Positions 1 through 6,414 are shown, counted from the first letter of the stretch. The stretch: 10,638 nucleotides of DNA from Moraxellaceae bacterium UBA2031 (GCA_002333145.1 DDBN01000127.1:1-10638), one strand, 5' to 3'. Made by a program: numbers and translations. The notes: generated by a model from the sequence alone, not told the origin.

Positions 1-841
1 TGATGTACTCGCCGATCACGTCTAGGCCAACAAAAATTAGACCACGTTTTTTTAATTCAGGCCCTACTTGCTGCGCCAGCCAGCGATCCTTAGGAGTGAG
101 CAGACGAGGTTCGCCAATGCCCCCCGCCGCCAGATTACCGCGTACCTCATCACCTTGCGGGATGCGGGCGAGGGTGTAAGGGATGGGCTCGCCATCAATC
201 ATCAAAATACGTTTGTCACCGTCAGTGATCTCCGGGATATAGCGTTGTGCCATCGCCGGGTGGTTGCCGTTGCCGGTGAGTGTTTCCAGCACGGCGCCAA
301 TATTGGGGCCGCCCGCCGTTAGGCGAAAGATGCCACTGCCACCCATGCCATCGAGCGGCTTCACAATGGCGTCTTGCTGTTCGTGCACAAACGCACGCAG
401 CTTTTTCATATCGCCAGATATCAGCGTTGGCACCATGCAATGCGGAAAAAGCGTGGCAAAGAATTTTTCGTTGCAGTCACGCAGCGACTGCGGCTTATTC
501 ACCACGACTACCCCGTCAGCCTCAGCTTTTTCCAGGATATAAGTGGTATAGATAAAATTCATGTCGAAAGGCGGATCCTTACGCATCAGGATCACGTCCA
601 TATCGGCCAGCTTACGTGTTTCTCGTCCGCCCTTTTCAAACCATTTTTCAGTGCTCTCAAAAACGTGTAACGGTGCCATATCGCCAAAGGCATCGCCGTC
701 TCGCACAAACAGGTCGGGCTGTTCCATGTACCAGAGGTGATGCCCACTAGCAGCAGCAGCCCACAGCATCGCAATCGTTGAATCTTTTTTGATGTTGATG
801 CGCTCGATGGGGTCCATTACCACAGCGATATTCAGGGACAT
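1..841 (-). CDS. gshB: Glutathione synthetase, C-terminus cut by window edge
   Basis: This gene encodes the ATP-grasp ligase that joins glycine to gamma-glutamylcysteine, the second step of glutathione synthesis in the cytoplasm. Reading the minus strand from ATG at 841-839 gives 280 residues with no stop before the window edge; the family is usually about 315 residues, so roughly 35 are missing. Visible family signatures are the start MSLNIAVVMDPIERINIKKD, MRKDPPFDM (86-94), the ATP-grasp loop KPLDGMGGSGIFR (161-173), GDKRILMIDGEP (208-219) and RGNLAAGG (234-241). A GGAAG ribosome-binding site lies six to seven bases before the ATG. It follows pyrE by 25 bp on the same strand and is probably cotranscribed with it. 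In Pseudomonas, as I recall, gshB lies next to algH-ruvX-pyrB instead, so the local order is rearranged. Recognition is secure. Confidence 0.96.
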   Translation of the reverse strand, partial: MSLNIAVVMDPIERINIKKDSTIAMLWAAAASGHHLWYMEQPDLFVRDGDAFGDMAPLHVFESTEKWFEKGGRETRKLADMDVILMRKDPPFDMNFIYTTYILEKAEADGVVVVNKPQSLRDCNEKFFATLFPHCMVPTLISGDMKKLRAFVHEQQDAIVKPLDGMGGSGIFRLTAGGPNIGAVLETLTGNGNHPAMAQRYIPEITDGDKRILMIDGEPIPYTLARIPQGDEVRGNLAAGGIGEPRLLTPKDRWLAQQVGPELKKRGLIFVGLDVIGEYI

Positions 842-866
842 GATGGTCTTCCGGTGAATGATGGGA

Positions 867-1505
867 TCAGCTGATGCCGTACTGGGTGCGATAGTCACGG
901 ATGGCATCGAGATGCTCGCTATCAGTTTCCTCGAGATAGCGGATGATTTGCTCCAGCTTAACGATGGAGATCACTGGCATGCCGAAGTCACGCTCTACTT
1001 CCTGAATAGCGGATAACTCACCTTTCCCCTTTTCTTGCCGATCCAGCGCGACGATGACGCCGGTGGCTTTGGCGCGAGCTTGCTCAATCAGGGTCATGAC
1101 TTCACGGATGGCAGTGCCGGCGGTAATCACATCATCAATAATCAAGACGCGTCCGGTGAGCGGACTGCCCACTAGGGAGCCGCCTTCGCCGTGATCCTTG
1201 GCTTCCTTGCGGTTAAAACACCAAGGGGTGTCGATATTGAAGTCATTGGCCAGTTGGACGGCAGTAGCTGCCGCCAACGGAATGCCTTTGTAGGCTGGCC
1301 CAAACAACACGTCGAACTCTACTCCCGAGGCACGAATAGCCTCGGCATAGAAGCGGCCTAGTTCGGCCAGCATCTTGCCGGTGTTAAACAAGCCAGCATT
1401 AAAGAAGTAGGGGCTTTGACGGCCAGACTTAAGAGTGAAGTTGCCGAAGCGAAGAACGCCGTGGCGGAGGGCGAAACCAATGAATTCGCGCTGATAGTCA
1501 CGCAT
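867..1505 (-). CDS. pyrE: Orotate phosphoribosyltransferase
   Basis: PyrE condenses orotate with PRPP to give OMP, step 5 of de novo UMP synthesis. The 212-residue product matches the usual bacterial length. It opens MRDYQREFIGFALRHGVLRF, close to the familiar E. coli start, which supports ATG at 1505-1503 although no clear Shine-Dalgarno precedes it. Further signatures are FTLKSGRQSPYFFN (23-36), the flexible catalytic loop KDHGEGG (103-109) with its Lys and His, and the PRPP-binding motif VLIIDDVITAGTA (120-132). It is the first gene of a likely pyrE-gshB unit and is divergent from the ExoIII/Crc gene across 90 bp. A pyrE next to a crc-type gene is the arrangement known in Pseudomonas. No rph-type leader or attenuator is visible upstream. 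Confidence 0.97.
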   Translation of the reverse strand: MRDYQREFIGFALRHGVLRFGNFTLKSGRQSPYFFNAGLFNTGKMLAELGRFYAEAIRASGVEFDVLFGPAYKGIPLAAATAVQLANDFNIDTPWCFNRKEAKDHGEGGSLVGSPLTGRVLIIDDVITAGTAIREVMTLIEQARAKATGVIVALDRQEKGKGELSAIQEVERDFGMPVISIVKLEQIIRYLEETDSEHLDAIRDYRTQYGIS

Positions 1506-1526
1506 GGGAAAAGGCCGTGTGGTTGC

Positions 1527-1621
1527 AGGAGGTCATGCCCGGTATGATAGCCGTTCGCTTTTTTGCCTGCCATGAATTGTCCCGAGGTTCTGCTGATGCG
1601 TGTTATTTCCGCCAATCTTAA
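1527..1621 (+). other. Perfect Shine-Dalgarno and possible leader mini-ORF before the ExoIII/Crc gene
   Basis: AGGAGGT at 1527-1533 is a full Shine-Dalgarno sequence. It does not serve the ExoIII/Crc frame, which has a stop at 1545. Behind it, ATG at 1544 (11 bases after AGGAGG) opens a 25-codon frame ending at TAA 1619-1621, which overlaps the ExoIII/Crc start in another frame. An in-frame ATG at 1535 is too close to the SD. It could be a leader peptide coupling translation, or chance. If transcription starts from the TATGAT at 1543, the SD is not in the mRNA. Confidence 0.2.
1543..1573 (-). promoter_or_regulatory. Candidate pyrE promoter, -10 shared with the opposite strand
   Basis: On the minus strand, TATCAT (1549-1544) could be a -10 and ATGGCA (1573-1568) a -35 with an 18-bp spacer, placing a start about 35-40 bp before the pyrE ATG. 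The same bases read TATGAT on the plus strand (1543-1548), a possible -10 for the ExoIII/Crc gene with only a weak -35 (TGGTTG, 1520-1525). This is pattern matching only. Confidence 0.3.
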
Positions 1622-2360
1622 CGGTATCCGCTCGGCGGCCAACAAGGGCTTCTTTGATTGGCTGGAAAGCAGCGGTGCTGATGTTGTTTGTATCCAAGAA
1701 ACTAAGGCGCAGGAGCATCAGCTGGATTTGCTGCACCGTCCCGAGGGATGGCATACCTATTTTTTTGATGCCCAAAAGCCGGGTTACAGTGGTACCGCTA
1801 TCTATAGCCGCCAGCCGCCCGATGAGGTGAAAACAGGCCTAGGCTTTGAGATTTGTGATACCCAAGGCCGCTGGATTGAGGCGCATTTTGGTCCGCTGAC
1901 GATTGTGTCGCTGTATTTGCCCTCCGGGTCTGCCAATGACGAGGCCCAAGCGCGCAAGGATGTCTTTTTGGGGGAGCTGATGCCCCGCATGAGGCGTTGG
2001 CGCGAGGAAGGCCGCCAGATGATTGTTTGTGGTGACTGGAATATTGCGCACAAGGAAATCGATCTCAAGAACTGGAAGGGCAATCTGAAGAACTCCGGCT
2101 TTCTGCCGCATGAACGTGCATGGCTAACAACGTTATTTGATGAGCTGGGCTATGTTGATGCCTTTCGTGCCGTCAATCAGGAGGCCGAGCAGTACACATG
2201 GTGGTCAAATCGCGGGCAAGCGTATGCCAAGAATGTTGGGTGGCGCATTGATTACCACATCGTCTCGCCGGACCTGAAAGACAAGATTATTAGCACCAGC
2301 ATCTATAAAGATCAGAAGTTCTCCGACCATGCCCCATTGATCCTGGATTACGCGCTCTAG
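1596..2360 (+). CDS. ExoIII-family AP endonuclease / Crc-like protein
   Basis: This is a 254-residue member of the endonuclease/exonuclease/phosphatase fold, ExoIII branch (Xth), which cuts DNA at abasic sites. I chose ATG at 1596 because MRVISANLNGIRSA is the family start and GAGG (1584-1587) precedes it by 8 bases; in-frame TTG 1563 and ATG 1572 would only add a non-family extension. The catalytic set appears intact: N7, E35 (CIQETKA), Y107 (SLYLPSG), D147 and N149 (CGDWNIAHKEIDLKNW), D219 (WRIDY), and D244-H245 (FSDHAPL). Its place next to pyrE is where Pseudomonas encodes Crc, a catalytically dead homologue that acts with Hfq in carbon catabolite repression; as I recall it, Crc has changed several of these residues. 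The protein here could be a repair nuclease, a Crc-type regulator that kept its active site, or both. Family is secure, role is not. Confidence 0.93.
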   Translation: MRVISANLNGIRSAANKGFFDWLESSGADVVCIQETKAQEHQLDLLHRPEGWHTYFFDAQKPGYSGTAIYSRQPPDEVKTGLGFEICDTQGRWIEAHFGPLTIVSLYLPSGSANDEAQARKDVFLGELMPRMRRWREEGRQMIVCGDWNIAHKEIDLKNWKGNLKNSGFLPHERAWLTTLFDELGYVDAFRAVNQEAEQYTWWSNRGQAYAKNVGWRIDYHIVSPDLKDKIISTSIYKDQKFSDHAPLILDYAL

Positions 2361-2432
2361 CCTGTCTCATTGCTGGCTTTTTGGCGCTGTGGTAACGTAA
2401 ATGACCGTTTTTTTATATTGAGAGCATTAAAA

Positions 2433-2804
2433 ATGACGATTCGTATGCTTGCCATAATTACAGCGGTTTCATTGCTGGCTGCATGTAGCACCAAGATGCC
2501 TCCTAGCTTTGGTGAACAATTGGCTTCAAAAAGTGCAGCAACTGAAGCCATTGCAAAGAAATGGCAGGCTGCTGATGCAACGCGTGAGAAGGGTGCGCGT
2601 CTGATAGCGGATGGCAATAAGGATCTTGCCAAAGCACAGAAGAACATGAACAAGGCCAATGCGAATATTCAGAAGGGTCAAGAAATGGTGACGGCATCTG
2701 AAGTCGCCATGCGTGAGGCAGAAGATGCTATGCGCGCTGTTCGTGCTGCGCCCATCGAAATTCCTACTACTCCAATGACAATTCAGCCGACGTCAGCTGA
2801 ATGA
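2433..2804 (+). CDS. Small outer-membrane-type lipoprotein with alanine-rich helix
   Basis: I do not recognise a named family. The 123-residue product starts MTIRMLAIITAVSLLAAC, a lipoprotein signal peptide with lipobox LLAAC, so Cys18 should be lipidated. Ser follows the cysteine, which by the E. coli +2 rule favours outer-membrane sorting. Residues about 25-105 are rich in Ala, Lys, Glu, Gln and Met with no Pro or predicted breaks, which suggests a long amphipathic helix or coiled coil; the C-terminus is a Pro/Thr-rich tail (EIPTTPMTIQPTSAE). This resembles small periplasmic helical lipoproteins in general, without evidence for a specific role. ATG 2433 is preceded by GAGAG (2420-2424). Base composition is more AT-rich by eye than the flanks. 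The gene ends by overlapping the methyltransferase start (ATGA, 2801-2804), so the two are probably translationally coupled. Confidence 0.85.
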   Translation: MTIRMLAIITAVSLLAACSTKMPPSFGEQLASKSAATEAIAKKWQAADATREKGARLIADGNKDLAKAQKNMNKANANIQKGQEMVTASEVAMREAEDAMRAVRAAPIEIPTTPMTIQPTSAE

Positions 2805-3403
2805 GTCGCGGCGCTCCTGATGCCACTACGGTTGCGCGCTGGCGGGAAGACGTTGTCTTCACCGAGAGCGTGCGCGGTTGTGAGTTTACTTTTCATACCA
2901 CGTGGGGGATTTTCTCTCCACGTAGCGTAGATGATGGCTCGCGCCTGTTGCTGGATCATCTCGACATCAGTTCTGCAGATAACTGTTTGGATGTAGGCTG
3001 TGGTTATGGTGTGCTGGGCATGGCCATGGCAAAGCTTGCCCCGCAAGGCAGAACGGTGATGGTCGACAAGGACTTTGTGGCGGTGGATTACGCAAAAGCG
3101 AATTGCGAGCGCAATGGCCTGAGCAACACGGAAGTATTTCTGAGCAACGGATTTAACCAGATTCCGAAGGAATACAAGTTCGACCTGATTGTTTCGAATC
3201 TACCGGCCAAGGTGGGAAACGAGCAGCACTATCTCTATTTGTTTGATGCCTTTGAGCGCCTTAACCCAGGCGGCCGATTTGTTGTAGTCACCATCAATGG
3301 CTTGCGCGATTTTATTTCACGCACGTTCAAAGAAGTGTTTGGTAATTACGACAAGCTCAAGCAAGGCAAGACCTATACGGTAGCCCAAGCCATTAAGCAG
3401 TAA
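2801..3403 (+). CDS. Class I SAM methyltransferase, RsmC/MJ0882-like
   Basis: This 200-residue protein has the Rossmann SAM-binding core of the MTS family, which includes RsmC (16S rRNA G1207) and archaeal MJ0882. A substrate-side segment TTWGIFSPRSVDDGSRLLL (33-51) resembles the RsmC/MJ0882 'GVFS...D.G..LL' region. Motif I is LDVGCGYGVLG (63-73), the ribose-binding acidic residue is D89 (VMVDKD), and motif IV reads SNLPAK (132-137), where amino-directed members have NPP(F/Y). The Asn and the second Pro remain but the middle residue is Leu. RsmC itself is about 340 residues with a duplicated N-terminal domain; this single-domain form lacks it. The substrate may be rRNA or another guanine N2-type target, but the changed motif IV leaves it open. 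It overlaps the lipoprotein gene by 4 bp and ends just before tandem hairpins. Confidence 0.9.
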   Translation: MSRGAPDATTVARWREDVVFTESVRGCEFTFHTTWGIFSPRSVDDGSRLLLDHLDISSADNCLDVGCGYGVLGMAMAKLAPQGRTVMVDKDFVAVDYAKANCERNGLSNTEVFLSNGFNQIPKEYKFDLIVSNLPAKVGNEQHYLYLFDAFERLNPGGRFVVVTINGLRDFISRTFKEVFGNYDKLKQGKTYTVAQAIKQ

Positions 3404-3412
3404 CTACCTATA

Positions 3413-3428
3413 CCGCCCTTGTGGGCGG
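3413..3428. other. Inverted repeat after the methyltransferase gene
   Basis: CCGCCC-TTGT-GGGCGG is a perfect 6-bp stem with a 4-base loop beginning 10 bases after the methyltransferase stop. No T-run follows on the plus strand, so alone it is not a standard terminator; it may assist the next hairpin or protect the 3' end of the mRNA. Confidence 0.6.
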
Positions 3429-3440
3429 CACTGCGAGTTG

Positions 3441-3466
3441 AAAAGGCCGCCTTCAGGCGGCTTTTT
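3441..3466. terminator. Bidirectional intrinsic terminator
   Basis: GCCGCC (3446-3451), loop TTCA, GGCGGC (3456-3461), flanked by AAAA on the left and TTTTT on the right. It therefore works as a Rho-independent terminator in both directions, for the methyltransferase (plus) and the SDR (minus). The SDR stop codon TGA (3455-3453) lies in the loop, so the last two codons of that gene (Ala-Ala) form one arm of the stem. Confidence 0.88.
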
Positions 3467-4250
3467 CACGTTCTACCAGTATGCCAGCAAACCATGTTGC
3501 CAAACGGCGTGGCATCAACCGGATAAAAAACGGCAAGGGCTTATTAAGCAATCCTGTGACGACCACTGATTGGCCTGCATTCAATGCCGCAATGGCGGAG
3601 CGTGTCACCGTCTCTGGTGAGTCCATTAATTTGGCCGCAAAAGTACCGTGATTGCCGGCAAGGGTATGGAACTCTGTGGCAGTTGCTCCTGGGCATACAG
3701 CACTGATGCGTAATCCGTTCTTGCGCTCTTCGGCAGCCAGTGCTTCGGTAAACATCAGTACATAAGCTTTACTGGCGCCGTATACGGCAAAGCGTGGGCA
3801 GGCTTGAAATGCGGCTACCGAAGAAATATTCATGATGCGTCCCTGTTGGCGCTGGCGCATGCCCGGCAGTACAGCATGGCTGAGCTCAGTGAGCGCAACC
3901 ATGTTCAGCTGCATCATGCCCTGAATACGATCCAGCGGCATGTCGGCGAAGGGATCGTTGATGCCAAAACCAGCATTATTGATCAGGGTATCGACGGATA
4001 AACCTCGGGCAGTAATGGCGTTCATGAGGCTGCTGGCGCCGCCGGGCAGTTCCAGATCCTGGCAAATGATTTCAATGCGGATGCTGTGTGCTTTTGTGAG
4101 TTCCTCGGCCAGCGCGAGTAGCTTTTCTTCACGGCGAGCGACAAGCACTAGGGTCTGCTTTTCAGTGGCTGCGAGTTGGCGAGCAAGCGCTTCACCAATA
4201 CCACTTGAGGCGCCGGTGATCACGGTAGCAAGAGTCAGGGATGAGGACAT
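3453..4250 (-). CDS. Short-chain dehydrogenase/reductase (DltE/COG0300-like)
   Basis: This is a 265-residue classical SDR, an NAD(P)-dependent oxidoreductase of unknown substrate. The cofactor motif TGASSGIG is at residues 12-19. ARR (38-40) after the second strand suggests an NADP preference. NNAG is at 91-94, N116 is the structural Asn, and the catalytic Ser is S144 (NISSVAAF) with Y157-x3-K161 (YGASK); PG (187-188) follows. The C-terminal part (about 236-257) is hydrophobic and basic (PLPFFIRLMPRRLATWFAG), typical of SDRs in the DltE-like group and suggestive of membrane or lipid association. All catalytic residues are present, so it should be active. The ATG at 4250-4248 has only a weak upstream GAG. 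It stands alone on the minus strand, divergent from the PanE-like gene, and its end is built into the terminator hairpin. Confidence 0.93.
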   Translation of the reverse strand: MSSSLTLATVITGASSGIGEALARQLAATEKQTLVLVARREEKLLALAEELTKAHSIRIEIICQDLELPGGASSLMNAITARGLSVDTLINNAGFGINDPFADMPLDRIQGMMQLNMVALTELSHAVLPGMRQRQQGRIMNISSVAAFQACPRFAVYGASKAYVLMFTEALAAEERKNGLRISAVCPGATATEFHTLAGNHGTFAAKLMDSPETVTRSAIAALNAGQSVVVTGLLNKPLPFFIRLMPRRLATWFAGILVEREKAA

Positions 4251-4369
4251 GGTGACGGCTCTGCGTTAAATGCGATGTGCCGCACGGTAATCATTAGTTC
4301 GATGGCTGTCAAACTATTGGTTGGCTCTGCTAGTATGCGGTTGTCTGGAATTATCCGGGATGGAGCGAC

Positions 4370-5317
4370 ATGAATATTCTCTTGGTGGGTGCAGGTGCGG
4401 TAGGGCAGGTTTACGGACGGCATCTGGCGCGTGCGGGGCACAGCATCACCTTTTTTGTGAAGGAAAAGCATGTTGCTGCACTGGCCGAAGGGCTGCCTCT
4501 GCATCGATTGGGGCATCTGCGCACGCAACACGAAGTGTGGAGTGACTATGCCATCATCAGTGCCGTAGAAGAGGTGGCCGCAACTGCTTGGGATCAGGTG
4601 TGGCTGTGTATGCCATCGGATGCCTTGCGCTCAGCATTGTCGCAGCAAGTCATTGCGGCGGTCGGCGATGCAACGGTGATCTCGTTGCCGCCAGGCCCGG
4701 AAGACATGGCGCTGGTGCGGGCCCACTTACCATCGCAGGCCACGCTGGTGCAGGGCCTTATCACTTTTATTAGCTATCAGTCGCCCCTGCCGGGCCACGA
4801 AGGGCCGGAGGGGATCGCCTATTTCTTGTCGCCGTTAGCCCCAGGAATGTTCAGTGGGCCACATCAGGCTGTGCAGGGTGTAATTGCTGCTTTGCAGGCA
4901 GGTGGGATGGGGGCGCGAGAGGTCGCGGATTTGGAGGGGGCCAGCGCAGGTTCTGAGGCTGTCATGCAGCCCTTGATTGCAGCGCTGGAGCAGCATAACT
5001 GGAAGTTAACGGGCCTTAGCAGCAGCCCATTATTGGCATTGGGGCGGGAGGCAGGACGAGAGGCCCTGGATATTCTGGCGCAAGACCGCGGTGCCAAAGT
5101 CGCCCTGCAAAAAATGTTGCTCACGCCGCTGGCCAGCCGATTATTACTGCTGCTAGCACCCAAAGTTTTACCGTTGGCACTAGAGCCTTATCTTGAATAC
5201 CACTTCACCAAAGTGGGCCAGCAGACCCGAGACATGATGGATAGCTATATCCGTTTAGGCGAGCGTCATGGCTTGCCGACGGAAAGTCTACGTCGCTTGC
5301 GCAGCGGGTTGGTCTGA
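4370..5317 (+). CDS. PanE/ApbA-like ketopantoate reductase family protein, catalytic residues altered
   Basis: The 315-residue product has an ApbA-type N-terminal Rossmann domain with the dinucleotide motif GAGAVG (7-12) and the following RAGH turn. True PanE reduces ketopantoate to pantoate with NADPH in coenzyme A synthesis. Here the strand that normally ends in the substrate-binding Asn (HNG in E. coli PanE) reads ISLPPG (104-109), and no Lys-x3-Asn equivalent of the catalytic lysine is apparent in the expected stretch (about 188-205). The C-terminal half is helical, with a hydrophobic run around 250-272 and a family-like end (SYIRLGERHGLPTESLRRL). A role in another NAD(P)H-dependent reduction, or a non-enzymatic one, is more likely than pantoate synthesis. 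GGAG (4362-4365) lies close before ATG 4370. The gene precedes algH by 38 bp and may be cotranscribed with it. Confidence 0.85.
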   Translation: MNILLVGAGAVGQVYGRHLARAGHSITFFVKEKHVAALAEGLPLHRLGHLRTQHEVWSDYAIISAVEEVAATAWDQVWLCMPSDALRSALSQQVIAAVGDATVISLPPGPEDMALVRAHLPSQATLVQGLITFISYQSPLPGHEGPEGIAYFLSPLAPGMFSGPHQAVQGVIAALQAGGMGAREVADLEGASAGSEAVMQPLIAALEQHNWKLTGLSSSPLLALGREAGREALDILAQDRGAKVALQKMLLTPLASRLLLLLAPKVLPLALEPYLEYHFTKVGQQTRDMMDSYIRLGERHGLPTESLRRLRSGLV

Positions 5318-5355
5318 GTACTTGTGTTGTGGGGTGAAGTCCCCATACTGAAGAC

Positions 5356-5925
5356 ATGACACTCGAAAATGCCAATTTTACCCATCAGTGCCTGATTGCC
5401 ATGCCCGCCATGGACGATCCCCGCTTTGCCCAGTCACTGACCTACATCATCAAGCATGACGAAGAAGGTGCGGTGGGGTTGATCGTCAATCGTCCCCTGC
5501 CGTTGCATCTGGATCATCTACTCAAGGAGCTGGAGTCCGAGCCTTCCGCTGCGCTGCAACTGCCCGGACCGCGGGTATTGTTTGGCGGGCCTGTCAGCAC
5601 ACAGATGGGCTTTGTTTTGCATCGAGAAGAGGGTCACTGGAACAGCACATTACCTGTGGCTGACGGCATTTATGTGACTAGCTCTCGCGATATTCTCGAT
5701 GCGATTGCCCAGGGTCAGGGGCCGGATGAGTATCTGGTTGCGCTGGGGTACGCGGGCTGGGCACCGGGACAGTTGGAGGAAGAAATGGGGCAGAACGCAT
5801 GGCTGACCTGCGATGCTGATGCTGATTTGCTTTTCAACTTACCTTTTGAGCAGCGTTGGCATGCAGGGATTCATAAGTTAGGAATTGACCCTGCATTTCT
5901 GGCCAGTGAAGCCGGTCATGCCTGA
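5356..5925 (+). CDS. algH: YqgE/AlgH family protein (UPF0301)
   Basis: This is a 189-residue UPF0301 protein, the family known as AlgH in Pseudomonas and YqgE in E. coli; its biochemical function is not settled. Family hallmarks in order are CLIAMPAMDDPRFAQSLTYI (12-31), HDEEGAVGLIVNRP (34-47), LFGGPVSTQMGFVLH (75-89), the TSSRDILDAIA segment (108-118), and LGYAGWAPGQLEEEMGQNAW (130-149). Length is normal. ATG 5356 has only a weak GAAGA in front, and a short GGGG/CCCC hairpin (5330-5345) sits just upstream. It is followed after 48 bp by ruvX, a conserved pairing in gammaproteobacteria. Despite its name, nothing in the sequence links it to alginate here. Confidence 0.95.
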   Translation: MTLENANFTHQCLIAMPAMDDPRFAQSLTYIIKHDEEGAVGLIVNRPLPLHLDHLLKELESEPSAALQLPGPRVLFGGPVSTQMGFVLHREEGHWNSTLPVADGIYVTSSRDILDAIAQGQGPDEYLVALGYAGWAPGQLEEEMGQNAWLTCDADADLLFNLPFEQRWHAGIHKLGIDPAFLASEAGHA

Positions 5926-5973
5926 TGGCAGCAGCGTACAATCAGCACAACTCTCTAACGATTCCAGCTTCCG

Positions 5974-6414
5974 ATGACGGATCCTTCTTTTCAGCGAATT
6001 CTCGGGTTTGACTTTGGCACCAAGCGTATTGGCGTGGCCAGTGCTCAGGCCATTACGGGCACGGCGACGCCACTTGCTCCTATTCCGGCCAGAGACGGCA
6101 TTCCTGACTGGGACAAGTTGGATGCACTGCTGCACGAATGGAAGCCAGAGGCGCTGGTGGTGGGGCTGCCCTTAAACATGGATGACACCGAGTCTGAGCT
6201 GTCTCGTTTGGCGCGCAAGTTTGCACGACGCATGGCGGCGCGCTTTCGGCTGCCAGTGTTTATGTGCGATGAGCGGCTGTCCAGTCACTCTGCCCGGGGC
6301 TTGTTGATGGAGTTGCAAGATCGTCGCAAAGGTAAGCTGCCATCGCTGGACTCAACCGCGGCGGTGTTTATTGCCGAAGCGTGGCTGGCGGACCCGCAGC
6401 GTATCGCACCTTAA
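5974..6414 (+). CDS. ruvX: Putative Holliday junction resolvase / pre-16S rRNA nuclease
   Basis: RuvX (YqgF) is a 146-residue RNase H-fold nuclease. In E. coli it is linked to 5' maturation of 16S rRNA; a Holliday junction resolvase role was proposed from fold similarity to RuvC. The acidic active-site residues are present: D13 in LGFDFGTKRIGVA (10-22), E100 in DERLSS (99-104), and D126 in LDSTAA (125-130). VVGLPLNMD (62-70) is also typical. The start at ATG 5974 is the only plausible one, because an in-frame stop (TAA 5956-5958) lies just upstream, yet no Shine-Dalgarno is visible; translation may depend on coupling to algH. A 14-bp tandem repeat begins on the last base of its stop codon. 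In Pseudomonas a pyrR gene usually follows; here pyrB comes directly. Confidence 0.95.
   Translation: MTDPSFQRILGFDFGTKRIGVASAQAITGTATPLAPIPARDGIPDWDKLDALLHEWKPEALVVGLPLNMDDTESELSRLARKFARRMAARFRLPVFMCDERLSSHSARGLLMELQDRRKGKLPSLDSTAAVFIAEAWLADPQRIAP

Noticed and set aside
68..670. Several open frames on the plus strand opposite gshB
   Set aside because: They are antisense to a clearly recognisable, well-conserved glutathione synthetase, have no family features and no ribosome-binding sites.
1563..1595. Upstream starts TTG 1563 or ATG 1572 for the ExoIII/Crc gene
   Set aside because: The added residues match nothing in the family, while ATG 1596 gives the conserved N-terminus and has GAGG at proper spacing.
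2390..2419. Possible promoter TATATT (2414-2419) in front of the lipoprotein gene
   Set aside because: The transcription start would fall at about 2426, downstream of the only Shine-Dalgarno-like GAGAG (2420-2424), and no -35 better than three of six matches is present.
4308..4336. Promoter for the PanE-like gene using TAGTAT (4331-4336) as -10
   Set aside because: The hexamer is reasonable, but the place for the -35 reads GTCAAA, which is too poor to support a call.
5330..5345. TGGGG/CCCCA hairpin between the PanE-like gene and algH as a terminator
   Set aside because: The stem is only 5 bp with no T-run after it, so it is not a credible terminator; at most it affects algH translation.
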